The notes: generated by a model not told the origin, from the letters alone. DNA of 64,000 nt from Streptomyces albipurpureus (GCF_023701525.1 NZ_JAMQAW010000010.1:443831-507830), one strand, 5' to 3'. Shown: positions 52,829 through 61,703, counted from the first letter of the stretch. Translations and numbers: made by a program.

Positions 52829-54331
52829 CTACTTCTTGCTGTAGTTCGGCGCCTCGACCGTCATCTGAATGTCATGGGGGTGGCTCTCTTTGAGCCCCGC
52901 CGAGGTGATTCGCACAAATCGACCGTTGTTCTGTAGCTCGGGTACCGTACGCCCGCCGACGTAGAACATCGACTGGCGCAGCCCGCCGACCAGCTGATGG
53001 ACGACGGCCGAGAGCGGACCGCGATAGGGCACCTGGCCCTCGATGCCCTCGGGCACCAGCTTCTCGTCGGAGGCCACGCCCTCCTGGAAGTAGCGGTCCT
53101 TGGAGAAGGAACGCTGGTCACCACGGGTCTGCATGGCTCCGAGCGAGCCCATGCCCCGGTAGGACTTGAACTGCTTGCCGTTGATGAACAGCAGCTCACC
53201 CGGTGACTCTTCACACCCGGCGAGCAGCGAGCCGAGCATCACGGTGTCCGCGCCGGCGACCAGGGCCTTGGCGATATCGCCGGAGTACTGGAGACCACCG
53301 TCGCCGATCACCGGAACACCGGCTTCCTTGGCGGCGAGTGAGGCCTCGTAGATCGCCGTGACCTGCGGCACTCCAATGCCGGCGACCACCCGGGTGGTGC
53401 AGATGGAGCCCGGTCCCACACCGACCTTGATGCCGTCGACACCGGAGTCGATCAACGCCTGGGCGCCATCGCGGGTGGCGATGTTGCCACCGATGACATC
53501 CACGCCCGAGGCATTGGACTTGATCTTGGCGACCATGTCGCCGACCAGCCGGGAGTGGCCGTGGGCGGTGTCGACGACGATGAAGTCGACCCCCGCTTCG
53601 ACCAGGGCCTGGGCCCGCTCGAAAGCATCTCCCGCAACACCGACGGCGGCACCGACGAGGAGGCGGCCTTCCTTGTCCTTGGCCGCCATGGGGTACTTCT
53701 CGGCCTTGACGAAGTCCTTGACGGTGATCAGGCCCTTGAGAACCCCGACCTCGTCGACCAGCGGCAGCTTCTCGATCTTGTGGCGGCGCAGCAGTTCCAT
53801 GGCGTCAACGCCGGAGATCCCGACCTTGCCGGTGACCAGCGGCATGGGAGTCATGACCTCGCGCACCTGGCGGCTTCGGTCGGACTCGAAGGCCATGTCC
53901 CGGTTGGTGACGATGCCGAGCAGCTTGCCGGCCCGGTCCGTCACCGGCACACCGCTGATGCGGAACTTCGCACAGAGCCGGTCGGCATCGGCGAGCGTCG
54001 CGTCCGGGTGCACCGTAATCGGGTCGGTGACCATGCCGGACTCGGAACGCTTCACCAGATCGACCTGATTGGCTTGGTCAGCGATGGAGAGATTGCGGTG
54101 GAGGACACCCGCGCCGCCCTGCCTGGCCATGGCGATGGCCATCCGGGACTCCGTGACCTTATCCATCGCCGCCGAGAGCAGCGGGATGTTCACCCGCACG
54201 TTCTTCGAAAGATACGAGGCGGTGTCGATCTGGTCCGGGGCCATGTTGGACGAGCCCGGCAGCAGCAGTACATCGTCGTAGGTCAGCCCGAGTGTCGCGA
54301 ATTTCTCGGGCACTCCGTCGACGTTGGTCAT
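52829..54331 (-). CDS. guaB: IMP dehydrogenase
   Basis: 500 residues. NAD-dependent oxidation of IMP to XMP, the committed step to guanine nucleotides. The N-terminal barrel part LTYDDVLLLPG is followed by two CBS domains (about 98-215, SGMVTDPITVHPDATLADAD and MTPMPLVTGKVGISGVDA). The catalytic loop GVGPGSICTTRVVAG has Cys311, and the mobile flap includes YRGMGSLGAM. All active-site elements are present. ATG 54331 is preceded by GGGGAAGGTGTC. Together with guaA (18151) it completes IMP to GMP. A dyad 100 bases upstream may be an operator. Confidence 0.98.
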   Translation of the reverse strand: MTNVDGVPEKFATLGLTYDDVLLLPGSSNMAPDQIDTASYLSKNVRVNIPLLSAAMDKVTESRMAIAMARQGGAGVLHRNLSIADQANQVDLVKRSESGMVTDPITVHPDATLADADRLCAKFRISGVPVTDRAGKLLGIVTNRDMAFESDRSRQVREVMTPMPLVTGKVGISGVDAMELLRRHKIEKLPLVDEVGVLKGLITVKDFVKAEKYPMAAKDKEGRLLVGAAVGVAGDAFERAQALVEAGVDFIVVDTAHGHSRLVGDMVAKIKSNASGVDVIGGNIATRDGAQALIDSGVDGIKVGVGPGSICTTRVVAGIGVPQVTAIYEASLAAKEAGVPVIGDGGLQYSGDIAKALVAGADTVMLGSLLAGCEESPGELLFINGKQFKSYRGMGSLGAMQTRGDQRSFSKDRYFQEGVASDEKLVPEGIEGQVPYRGPLSAVVHQLVGGLRQSMFYVGGRTVPELQNNGRFVRITSAGLKESHPHDIQMTVEAPNYSKK

Positions 54332-54819
54332 GACACCTTCCCCAAATGGCCTTGATCGGTGCGGATGTCCATGCTAACGGCCTGAAACACCGTCCCATTC
54401 CACGATCAAGATCACCCAGCCACTTTGTGCGTTCATACGTACGAACGACATCGTGTGAAGTCATACGGAAAGGGGGCCGTGATGACTCATTCCCAGGCTC
54501 TGCCGGGTGACCGGGTGGCGATGGTCACTCCGAAGCACCGGGATCGCACCCGCCCCGACACCTCGTACAGGCCGCCGTAGAGGAAGCGACACCGGCCGCG
54601 GGGATAGGAGCGACCGCGTGGGCAGGACGGGCCGTGCTGCGCAGCCGGGCGCAACCGCCGCGTTCGTCCCGGACGGTGGACATCGCCGGGCGGCGCGTCA
54701 CCGAAGGGGCGACCTGGGACGCGGGTCCGGCTGAAGAGCCGGGCGACCACGAGCCGACCCGGGCGGATACAGGGCGCTGAGCTGCCCTGATCCCCCTAGA
54801 TCGAACCTCGGAACGGCTT
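54332..54819. other. Intergenic region between shbA end and guaB start
   Basis: No protein gene is supported; open frames are Arg/Pro-rich without ribosome binding sites. The first ~120 bases (to 54450) hold the guaB promoter region and the dyad described separately. Confidence 0.5.
54431..54446. promoter_or_regulatory. Candidate operator upstream of guaB
   Basis: GTTCATACGTACGAAC is a near-perfect 16-base palindrome with one mismatched pair, centred about 108 bases before the guaB ATG in an AT-richer stretch. The regulator is unknown. Confidence 0.4.
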
Positions 54820-55485
54820 CTACTGCTCGGCCAGGGCGCGCAGCCGGCTGAGCGCTCGATGCTGCGCCACCCGTACCGCGCCGGGGGACATCCCCAGCAT
54901 CTGGCCGGTCTCCTCAGCGGTCAGACCGACCGCGACCCGCAGCACCAGCAGCTCTCGCTGGTTCTCCGGAAGGTTGGCGAGCAGTCTCTTGGCCCACTCC
55001 GCGTCATCGCTGAGCAGGGCCCGCTCCTCGGGCCCCAGCGAGTCGTCGGGGCGCTCGGGCATCTCATCGGAGGGAACGGCCGTCGATCCCGGATGGCGCA
55101 TGGCCGCCCGCTGCAGATCGGCGACCTTGTGCGAGGCGATCGCAAAAACAAACGCCTCAAAGGGTTTTCCGGTATCTCGATAGCGCGGCAAGGCCATCAA
55201 CACCGCGACACAGACCTCTTGAGCGAGGTCCTCCACAAAGTGGCGCGCATCGCCGGGCAACCGGTTGAGCCGGGTGCGGCAATAGCGCAGCGCCAGCGGA
55301 TGGACACGTGCGAGTAGATCGTGCGTGGCTTGCTCGTCTCCGTCGACAGCACGGTGAACGAGCGCGCCGATCACCGTGGTCTGGTCGTCACGCATCGGTC
55401 CATGGTGCCTTGGCGGCCGCTGATCCGTGGCACCGCGCCCCATGTTGTGCACCGAAGCGTTATGAGCAGGTGCGCCGGAACTCAT
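54820..55485 (-). CDS. shbA: ECF-type RNA polymerase sigma factor ShbA
   Basis: 221 residues from ATG 55485 (MSSGAPAHN); a shorter start at ATG 55395 (MRDDQTTV, 191 residues) would begin right at the conserved domain. Sigma region 2 spans ALVHRAVDGDEQATHDLLAR to EDLAQEVCVAVLMALPRYR. Region 4 is LANLPENQRELLVLRVAVGLTAEETGQMLGMSPGAVRVAQHRAL. In S. griseus ShbA drives transcription of the principal sigma factor gene hrdB. The position between guaB and bldM matches the conserved shbA locus. It lies downstream of bldM in the same direction with about 160 bases between. No anti-sigma gene is adjacent. Confidence 0.9.
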   Translation of the reverse strand: MSSGAPAHNASVHNMGRGATDQRPPRHHGPMRDDQTTVIGALVHRAVDGDEQATHDLLARVHPLALRYCRTRLNRLPGDARHFVEDLAQEVCVAVLMALPRYRDTGKPFEAFVFAIASHKVADLQRAAMRHPGSTAVPSDEMPERPDDSLGPEERALLSDDAEWAKRLLANLPENQRELLVLRVAVGLTAEETGQMLGMSPGAVRVAQHRALSRLRALAEQ

Positions 55486-55647
55486 TGCCTGCGCCCTCCC
55501 CTTCCGCTCGCTGGACTCGTCCCCGAGGAACTCCACACCTCAAGGATGCGGCATCGCGAGGGAAACGGGCGCCCGTGCGGGCCGTTTCCCCGCCCACCGT
55601 ACGGCGGGCGGGGCTGTTCGCACCCCTCGGGCACCCCATGTCGAGGT

Positions 55648-56259
55648 CTAGCGGACCAGACCCCAGCGGAATCCGAGCGCCACCGCGTGCGCCCGGTCCG
55701 AGGCTCCCAGCTTCTTGAACAACCTGCGGGCGTGGGTCTTGACCGTGTCCTCCGAGAGGAACAGCTCGCGGCCGATCTCCGCGTTGGAGCGGCCGTGGCT
55801 CATGCCCTCAAGAACCTGGATCTCCCGCGCGGTGAGCGTGGGCGCGGCACCCATCTCGGCCGAGCGCAGCCGCCGCGGGGCGAGCCGCCAGGTCGGGTCG
55901 GCGAGCGCCTGGGTGACCGTGGCCCGCAGTTCAGCGCGCGAGGCGTCCTTGTGGAGATAGCCACGGGCCCCGGCGGCGACCGCGAGCGCGACCCCGTCGA
56001 GATCCTCGGCGACCGTGAGCATGATGATCCGGGCGCCGGGGTCAGCCGACAACAGACGGCGCACGGTCTCCACGCCGCCCAGACCGGGCATCCGAACATC
56101 CATCAGAATCAGGTCCGAGCGGTCCGCACCCCAGCGGCGAAGAACTTCCTCACCGTTGGCCGCGGTCGTCACACGCTCGACGCCGGGCACGGTCGCAACC
56201 GCGCGGCGGAGCGCCTCTCGGGCAAGCGGGGAGTCGTCGCAGACGAGGACGGAAGTCAT
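55648..56259 (-). CDS. bldM: Developmental response regulator BldM
   Basis: 203 residues. Receiver domain with the acidic pair in VCDDSPLAREAL, acceptor Asp in LILMDVRMPGLGG and switch residues in MLTVAED and YLHKDAS. Then a LuxR-type DNA-binding domain LTAREIQVLEGMSHGRSNAEIGRELFLSEDTVKTH. Sequence and position (between shbA and divergent whiD) match BldM. BldM is an orphan regulator needed for aerial hyphae and sporulation that works as a homodimer or with WhiI. No cognate kinase is adjacent, as expected. Start ATG 56259. Confidence 0.96.
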   Translation of the reverse strand: MTSVLVCDDSPLAREALRRAVATVPGVERVTTAANGEEVLRRWGADRSDLILMDVRMPGLGGVETVRRLLSADPGARIIMLTVAEDLDGVALAVAAGARGYLHKDASRAELRATVTQALADPTWRLAPRRLRSAEMGAAPTLTAREIQVLEGMSHGRSNAEIGRELFLSEDTVKTHARRLFKKLGASDRAHAVALGFRWGLVR

Positions 56260-56688
56260 GGCCGCCCTCCGCAGCTGATGCGCGTCACCTTGTGCCTCCA
56301 GGCTGGGTACGTTTCGTCACCTGTGCGGTTGAACGCACTCGGACATGTGCCCGAGCGCCTCTTCCTTCAACCGCCTCAGCCTTACCAACGATGGTCACTC
56401 GAAAGAGTTACGGGTCGGCCAGCCCTCTTCGGCACCCTATGTGAGGGGTCGCGCACAGCGACACGCGAACCGCGGGAACGGTTCTCCATTCAAGCTTTAT
56501 GCCCCATTTGGCGCTATTTCTTCACTTTAGATGCCCTATATTCATATATTTCCAATGAGTCATATTTACATCTACTTAGATAGTAGATGTACGGTCGTGG
56601 GGCATGGTGCGGTGTCGGATACGACTCGTATCCCCCACTCGTGCGCCAACCGACCGATCACTCAGCACGGTTTCAAGGGGCAAGCGCT
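56260..56688. promoter_or_regulatory. Divergent bldM/whiD control region
   Basis: A 429-base gene-free region. Bases about 56500-56600 are strikingly AT-rich for this genome (CCTATATTCATATATTTCC and neighbours). They include a perfect dyad at 56568-56590. Promoters for both genes must lie here, but I cannot assign boxes reliably. Confidence 0.6.
56568..56590. promoter_or_regulatory. Perfect AT-rich dyad upstream of whiD
   Basis: ACATCTACT (56568-56576), a 5-base centre and AGTAGATGT (56582-56590). This 9-bp perfect inverted repeat is centred about 110 bases before the whiD start codon. Confidence 0.5.
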
Positions 56689-57114
56689 ATGGCAGATTTC
56701 TCCCGCCTTCCCGGACCCAACGCCGATCTGTGGGACTGGCAGCTCCTCGCGGCCTGCCGCGGGGTGGACAGCTCGCTCTTCTTCCATCCCGAAGGAGAGC
56801 GGGGCGCCGCACGGAGCGCGCGCGAGAACTCGGCGAAAGAGGTGTGCATGAGATGCCCGGTCCGCGCGGAATGCGCGGCACACGCGCTGGCGGTACGGGA
56901 GCCGTACGGCGTCTGGGGCGGGCTCACCGAGGACGAACGCGAAGAGCTGATGGGGCGCGCCCGGCACCGCCTGGTGCCGGCGACAAGCCCTTCCCACGCG
57001 ACGGGCAGCACCCATGGGACGGCCCACACCCATGAGAACCGCGACACACAGGGGACGAACGAAACGCAGGGAACCAGCGCGACCGGTGCGGCAGCCGGGG
57101 CGAGCCGGGGCTGA
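56689..57114 (+). CDS. whiD: WhiB-like Fe-S transcription factor WhiD
   Basis: 141 residues from ATG 56689 (MADFSRLPGPNADLWDW), with AAGGGG 8 bases upstream. The four cluster-ligating cysteines are Cys23, Cys53, Cys56 and Cys62 (CMRCPVRAEC), followed by the WhiB turn GVWGGLTEDERE. Sequence and the neighbour bldM identify WhiD, which is required for maturation and septation of sporulating hyphae and acts through the region 4 domain of the principal sigma factor. The C-terminal tail (about 98-141) is a Thr/Gly/His/Ala-rich low-complexity extension. Confidence 0.95.
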   Translation: MADFSRLPGPNADLWDWQLLAACRGVDSSLFFHPEGERGAARSARENSAKEVCMRCPVRAECAAHALAVREPYGVWGGLTEDEREELMGRARHRLVPATSPSHATGSTHGTAHTHENRDTQGTNETQGTSATGAAAGASRG

Positions 57115-57441
57115 CACCCCCACCCGCCAAGACATCGCAGAAACGTTTCTTCGCCTCTGTCCTGTGTGGTGTACCCAGCTGCCCTGTGTGGTGTACCCAT
57201 GCGTCGGGCTCCCCCAGGGGGCAGTGGTCCCGGCCTGGGAGCCTCGTGGGATGGGCGCCCACAGGGCTGTGCCCTCCCCTGCGGCAGGCGCGGGCCGAGT
57301 GCGCCTGTCCAGGCACTGACCTGCTCGAACAGGCATAGCCCCGGCAGGTGGATCAGGGCGCCACCGACCTATCGGCCTCCAGCTGCGCAGAGGTCCCGCG
57401 GACTTCCTCGCGCTCGGGTGACCGGGGTGCCGGCGCGCTCG
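57115..57441. other. Gene-free stretch between convergent whiD and LysR gene
   Basis: No protein gene is supported. It contains the 17-base direct repeat at 57161-57199 and further GC-rich sequence without a clear long hairpin. Confidence 0.5.
57161..57199. repeat. Two 17-base direct repeats, 22 bases apart
   Basis: CCTGTGTGGTGTACCCA occurs at 57161-57177 and 57183-57199, about two helical turns apart, just after whiD. Function unknown; it could be a paired protein-binding site or a small duplication. Confidence 0.9.
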
Positions 57442-58365
57442 CTAGCGAGCGGCGGCCAGCGCCAGCCGGTCCAGGGTGGCGGCGACCGCCGGGACACGGG
57501 AGAGGTCCGGCAGGGTGAGAGCGACGATCTCCCGCACCACCGGGGGGTCCAGCATGATCGTGCGGGTGCCCTTGGGGCGTACGGATTCCAGCGCGAGCTC
57601 CGGCAGCACCGCGACCCCCAGCCCCGCCGCCACCAGGCCGATCACGGCCGGATAGTCATCGGTGGCGAAGTCGATGCGGGGAGTGAAACCGGCCCCTTCG
57701 CAGACCTCGACCAACTGACGTCTACAGCGCGGACAGCCCGCGATCCAGGGCTCTTCAGCGAGATCGCCGATGGTGACCGTGCCGGCTTCGGCGAGCCGGT
57801 GGCCCTCGGGAACCAGACCGACCAGATGGTCCGTGAGGAGCGGACGGACGACCAGGTCATCCCATTCGGCCGAATCCCCTCCGCTTTCGTCATCCCGCCC
57901 GTCGGACGCCCCGCCGTACCGGAAGGCGAGCGCCACATCGCAGTCACCGTCGCGCAGCATCTCCACCGAGCGCGGGGGCTCGGCATCGACCAGTGATACC
58001 TGGGTGCCGGGATGGGCGGCGCGCAGTGCGGCCAGCGCGGCGGGGACGAGGGTGGAACTACCGCTGGGAAAGGACACCAGCCGCACCCGGCCGGCCCGAA
58101 GCCCGGCGATGGCCGCGATCTCCTCCTCGGCCGCGGTCAGCCCGGCGAGGATGCCGGCCGCATGGCGGACCAGTGCTTCCCCGGCCTGGGTCAGCCGCAT
58201 CTCACGCCCCGTACGGATGAGCAGCGGGGTTCCGGCCGAGGTCTCCAGCGCCTTCATCTGCTGGCTGACGGCGGGCTGGGTGCAGCCCAGGGTGCGGGCC
58301 GCGGCGGAGAAGGAGCCGGTCGTGGCCACCGCGCGCAGCACTCGAAGATGTCGGGCCTCGATCAT
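57442..58365 (-). CDS. LysR family transcriptional regulator
   Basis: 307 residues. The N-terminal winged helix is MIEARHLRVLRAVATTGSFS followed by AARTLGCTQPAVSQQMKALE. The effector domain (about 90-300) includes GRVRLVSFPSG and a Cys pair, GCPRCRRQLV, that could be redox-active or structural. ATG 58365 is preferred, as the family usually starts MIEARHL, although AAAGG abuts it; ATG 58401 is an alternative. It is divergent from the MOSC gene with a shared dyad at 58381-58396. By the usual LysR rule it probably controls the MOSC gene and itself; the effector is unknown. Confidence 0.93.
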   Translation of the reverse strand: MIEARHLRVLRAVATTGSFSAAARTLGCTQPAVSQQMKALETSAGTPLLIRTGREMRLTQAGEALVRHAAGILAGLTAAEEEIAAIAGLRAGRVRLVSFPSGSSTLVPAALAALRAAHPGTQVSLVDAEPPRSVEMLRDGDCDVALAFRYGGASDGRDDESGGDSAEWDDLVVRPLLTDHLVGLVPEGHRLAEAGTVTIGDLAEEPWIAGCPRCRRQLVEVCEGAGFTPRIDFATDDYPAVIGLVAAGLGVAVLPELALESVRPKGTRTIMLDPPVVREIVALTLPDLSRVPAVAATLDRLALAAAR

Positions 58366-58380
58366 CCTTTGAATATAAGT

Positions 58381-58396
58381 GATACTTGGGTGTATC
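58381..58396. promoter_or_regulatory. LysR-type operator candidate
   Basis: GATAC-TTGGGT-GTATC is a perfect 5-bp dyad with the T-N11-A character of LysR boxes. It lies in the 80-base gap between the divergent LysR and MOSC starts. Confidence 0.55.
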
Positions 58397-58445
58397 GGCA
58401 ATTATCCGATGGTTTCTTTGGGATTCAAGCGATTAACGTGTCCTT

Positions 58446-59138
58446 GTGAAACTGCTGACCGTGAATACGGGCCGTCCCAAGGCCGTGGATTACACCGACA
58501 ATCCCGGCGGTGCCACCGGAATCGACAAACGTCCGACCGATGGGGCCGTGCTGGTGCGGGACCCGGGTCCGGAGGGAGTCGGCGGTAGCGGTGTCGCCGG
58601 GGACGCGGTCTGCGATCTGCGCCATCACGGTGGAAGCGATCAGGCCGTGTATGCGTTTGCCCGCGAGGACCTGGACTTCTGGGAGAGGGAATTGGGGCGC
58701 CCCCTCTCCAATGGCTCCTTCGGGGAGAACCTCACCACGGCGGGCGTCGATGTGAACGGCGCGCTGATCGGTGAGCGCTGGCTCATCGGCGAACGGCTGG
58801 TGCTGGAGGTGACGAGCGGTCGGGTCCCCTGTCGTACGTTCGCGTCCTGGCTTGGTGCGAACGGTTGGGTCAAGCGCTTCACCCAGCGGGCGGCGCCGGG
58901 GGCCTATCTGCGGGTCATCGAGCCCGGGGAGATCCGTGCCGGCGACGCGTTGGAGATCGTGCACCGGCCGGACCATGAGGTCACCGTCGCTCTGGCGTTC
59001 CGAGCGGGGACGATCGAGCGCGCCCTGCTGCCCCGGGTGTTGGCGGCGGGCGATGCGCTCCATCCGGTTCTGCGCGGGAAGGCACAGGACTACCTGGCGA
59101 GGAACGCGATCACCTCAGGACTGTCCCGCAACCCCTGA
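58446..59138 (+). CDS. MOSC domain protein (YiiM-like)
   Basis: 230 residues from GTG 58446 (MKLLTVNTGRPK). The MOSC core shows GDAVCDLRHHGGSDQAVYAF, GSFGENLTTAGVDVNGALIGE and LEVTSGRVPCRTFASW with the conserved Cys that in this family handles Mo-cofactor sulfur. The C-terminal helical part resembles YiiM-like proteins, which reduce N-hydroxylated compounds with a Mo cofactor or confer resistance to base analogues. The substrate here is unknown. It is controlled, most likely, by the divergent LysR protein. Confidence 0.9.
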   Translation: MKLLTVNTGRPKAVDYTDNPGGATGIDKRPTDGAVLVRDPGPEGVGGSGVAGDAVCDLRHHGGSDQAVYAFAREDLDFWERELGRPLSNGSFGENLTTAGVDVNGALIGERWLIGERLVLEVTSGRVPCRTFASWLGANGWVKRFTQRAAPGAYLRVIEPGEIRAGDALEIVHRPDHEVTVALAFRAGTIERALLPRVLAAGDALHPVLRGKAQDYLARNAITSGLSRNP

Positions 59139-59408
59139 CGCGCGCGATGGCGGCTGCGGCCCGGGCCCGTACCAGCGGGAAGCGGAACAGCCCGCTCGGG
59201 CGCCACCGGGGTGGAGCCGCTGCCGGGTGCGAGGCCTCTCGGGTAGGGGTGGGATCCGCGCCGGTCACGCGTCTTCGAGGCAGGTGGCGGCTGTCTGCGG
59301 GGCATTGGCGCATGGGGGAGATCCCTGAGTGGGCGCGGGAGATGGTTCGGGGGCGGCTAGGGGCCACCCCCGATGTTGCCGACGGCCCTGTTTCGCAACG
59401 CTCCTGGT

Positions 59409-60920
59409 ATGCCCCGGCTCAAGCGCGTCCTCGTCGTCACCGCATCGGTCAGCGCCGTACTGGCCGTCCTCCTGGGCAGCGGCGCCCTCTGGCTCTACAC
59501 CAGCGCCGATGTCTCCACCACCGGTGACCGCTTCAGCCGGGAACTCGCGATACCTCCGCTGGCCAAGCCGACCGTGGAAGCCGATGGCACCAAGGTCTTC
59601 GATCTGACCATGCAGTCGGGTCAGAAGGAGTTCACAGCCGGGAAGAAGACTCGGACCTGGGGCTTCAACGGCGATCATCTCGGGCCCACCCTCCGTGCCC
59701 AGCGCGGTGACAAGGTGAAGGTCAGAATCAGGAACACCCTGGGCGAGGCATCGACCGTCCACTGGCACGGGATGCATCTGCCCGCGAAGATGGACGGCGG
59801 GCCCCATCAGATGGTCGCCTCCGGCGCCACCTGGAGCCCGCGGTGGACGGTCGATCAGCCCGCCGCTTCCCTCTGGTACCACCCGCATCCGCACGGCAGG
59901 ACCGAGAAACATGTACAGCGCGGCCTGGCCGGAATGTTTCTGCTGGACGACGATGCCTCGAATCGGCTGGCACTGCCCAGGGAATACGGGATAAACGACC
60001 TCCCGGTCATGGTCCAAGACGTGACATTCGACGGTGCCGAACTCGATTTCGACCGCGGCTTCTTGCGCGACACCGGATTCCTGGGCGAGCGGACCATGGT
60101 GAACGGCACTCTCAACCCCTATCGAACCGTCAGCGATGAACTCGTCAGGCTGCGGCTGCTCAATGCCTCCACCGCTCGGATCTATGACTTCGGATTCTCC
60201 GACGATCGCTCTTTCACCATGGTCGCCACGGATGGCGGACTGCTGGAGAAGCCACTGCGGCAGGACCGCGTCAAGTTGTCGCCCGGTGAGCGCGCGGAGA
60301 TTGTCGTACGGATGAAGCCGGGCGAACGCACGGAGCTCCGCAGCTTTCCCCACGGCGGCTACGGAAGCGCCTGGGAAAAGCGGCTCGCGGGCGGCGACGA
60401 CAGCTTGAGCGTTCTTCAACTGCGGGCGGCGAACACCCTGCGCCCCTCCCCCGCGCTGCCCAGCGAGCTCGCCACCCTGGAGGTACCCGATGGCTCCGAC
60501 TCGGTGCGGGAGCGGTACTTCGGTCTGACAACCCCTGGGATCAACGGCAGGGAGATGAAGATGGACCGGGTCGATCTGACCGTCACCCGGGGCACGGCCG
60601 AGACCTGGGTCGTCCGCAATGAGCACGGCACCCCCCACAACTTCCATGTACACGATGTGCAGTTCCGCGTCCTGGAAGTGAATGGCAAGGAGCCTCCCCC
60701 GCAGTTGCGGGGTGCCAAGGACACCGTCTATGTCGCGCCCAACACAACGGTGAAGCTGGCGATGCGCTTCGACGGGCCGGCCGACCCCAACAGCCCCTAC
60801 ATGTATCACTGCCATCTGCTCTACCACGAGGACCTGGGAATGATGGGCCAGTTCGTGGTCGTCGAGAAGGGGCAGAAAGCGGGGACCGTGGGTGCGCGCG
60901 ACGCCCACGCGGGGCACTAA
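59409..60920 (+). CDS. Multicopper oxidase
   Basis: 503 residues. An N-terminal membrane or signal segment (about 7-30, LVVTASVSAVLAVLLGSGAL) precedes three cupredoxin domains. All copper-binding clusters are present: TVHWHGMH, WYHPHPHGRTEKH, THNFHVHDVQ-type (PHNFHVHDV) and YHCHLLYHEDLGMM, with the axial Met. It should oxidise a substrate such as Cu(I) or phenols with reduction of oxygen to water, outside the membrane. I place the start at ATG 59409 (MPRLKRV) to give a normal signal sequence; ATG 59373 adds 12 residues. The next gene starts 9 bases after its stop, so they are cotranscribed. Confidence 0.93.
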   Translation: MPRLKRVLVVTASVSAVLAVLLGSGALWLYTSADVSTTGDRFSRELAIPPLAKPTVEADGTKVFDLTMQSGQKEFTAGKKTRTWGFNGDHLGPTLRAQRGDKVKVRIRNTLGEASTVHWHGMHLPAKMDGGPHQMVASGATWSPRWTVDQPAASLWYHPHPHGRTEKHVQRGLAGMFLLDDDASNRLALPREYGINDLPVMVQDVTFDGAELDFDRGFLRDTGFLGERTMVNGTLNPYRTVSDELVRLRLLNASTARIYDFGFSDDRSFTMVATDGGLLEKPLRQDRVKLSPGERAEIVVRMKPGERTELRSFPHGGYGSAWEKRLAGGDDSLSVLQLRAANTLRPSPALPSELATLEVPDGSDSVRERYFGLTTPGINGREMKMDRVDLTVTRGTAETWVVRNEHGTPHNFHVHDVQFRVLEVNGKEPPPQLRGAKDTVYVAPNTTVKLAMRFDGPADPNSPYMYHCHLLYHEDLGMMGQFVVVEKGQKAGTVGARDAHAGH

Positions 60921-60929
60921 CGTGCGCCT

Positions 60930-61703
60930 ATGACAACTGCACTGATCACGGGAGCCACCGCGGGCATCGGCGCCGCCTTTGCCCGGCGGCTCGCCGCGGA
61001 TGGACACAATCTGGTACTGGTGGCCCGCGATACCAAACGGTTGCAGGAGCAGGCGACCGAACTCCATGACCGCCATGGCATCGAGGCCGAGGTGCTCACC
61101 GCCGACCTGTCGACGGAGGCGGGAATCTCCGCGGTGGAGAAGCGGCTCGGCAATCGAAAGAACCCGGTGGACCTGTTGGTCAACAACGCCGGCTTTGCCA
61201 ACAAGGGGGGCTTTCTCCAGGTCTCCATGGCCGATGAACTGATGATGTTGAAGGTCCACTGCGAGGCGGTGCTTCGACTCACCGCGGCCGCGGCCGAGCC
61301 CATGCGGGAACGCGGCAGGGGCGGGGTGGTCAATGTGGCCTCGGTCGCGGCCTTCGTACCGCGCGGCACCTACGGCGCGTCCAAGGCGTGGGTGGTGCAG
61401 TTCACCCAGGGCGCCGCTCGGGACCTGGCCGGATCGGGGGTGCGGCTGATGGCGCTCTGCCCGGGGTTCGTGCGGACCGAGTTCCACCAGCGGGCCGGGA
61501 TGGGGACGGACAGCATCCCCGGGTGGATGTGGCTGGACGCGGACAAACTGGTGGAGGCAGCGCTGTCGGACCTGGCCCGGGGCAAGACGGTCTCGATCCC
61601 CGACCCCCGGTACAAGGCGCTGATGGGACTGGTGAAGCTGGCGCCCCGCGGTGTGCTGGGTGGACTCACCTCCAAGACAGGGCGCAAGTACGGTCCGCAG
61701 TAG
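60930..61703 (+). CDS. Short-chain dehydrogenase/reductase
   Basis: 257 residues. Cofactor motif TGATAGIGAAFARRLA at residues 7-22, NNAG motif, active-site Ser in NVASVAAF and the catalytic YxxxK in GTYGASKAWVV. Classical SDR, probably NADP-dependent judging from the Arg after the second strand (LVARD). Substrate unknown. It follows the multicopper oxidase by 9 bases and so is in its operon; no functional link is obvious. Confidence 0.94.
   Translation: MTTALITGATAGIGAAFARRLAADGHNLVLVARDTKRLQEQATELHDRHGIEAEVLTADLSTEAGISAVEKRLGNRKNPVDLLVNNAGFANKGGFLQVSMADELMMLKVHCEAVLRLTAAAAEPMRERGRGGVVNVASVAAFVPRGTYGASKAWVVQFTQGAARDLAGSGVRLMALCPGFVRTEFHQRAGMGTDSIPGWMWLDADKLVEAALSDLARGKTVSIPDPRYKALMGLVKLAPRGVLGGLTSKTGRKYGPQ

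Noticed and set aside
54487..54750. Opposing Arg/Pro-rich frames between shbA and guaB
   Set aside because: Both strands are open by GC bias; neither has a start with a ribosome binding site or a recognisable fold.
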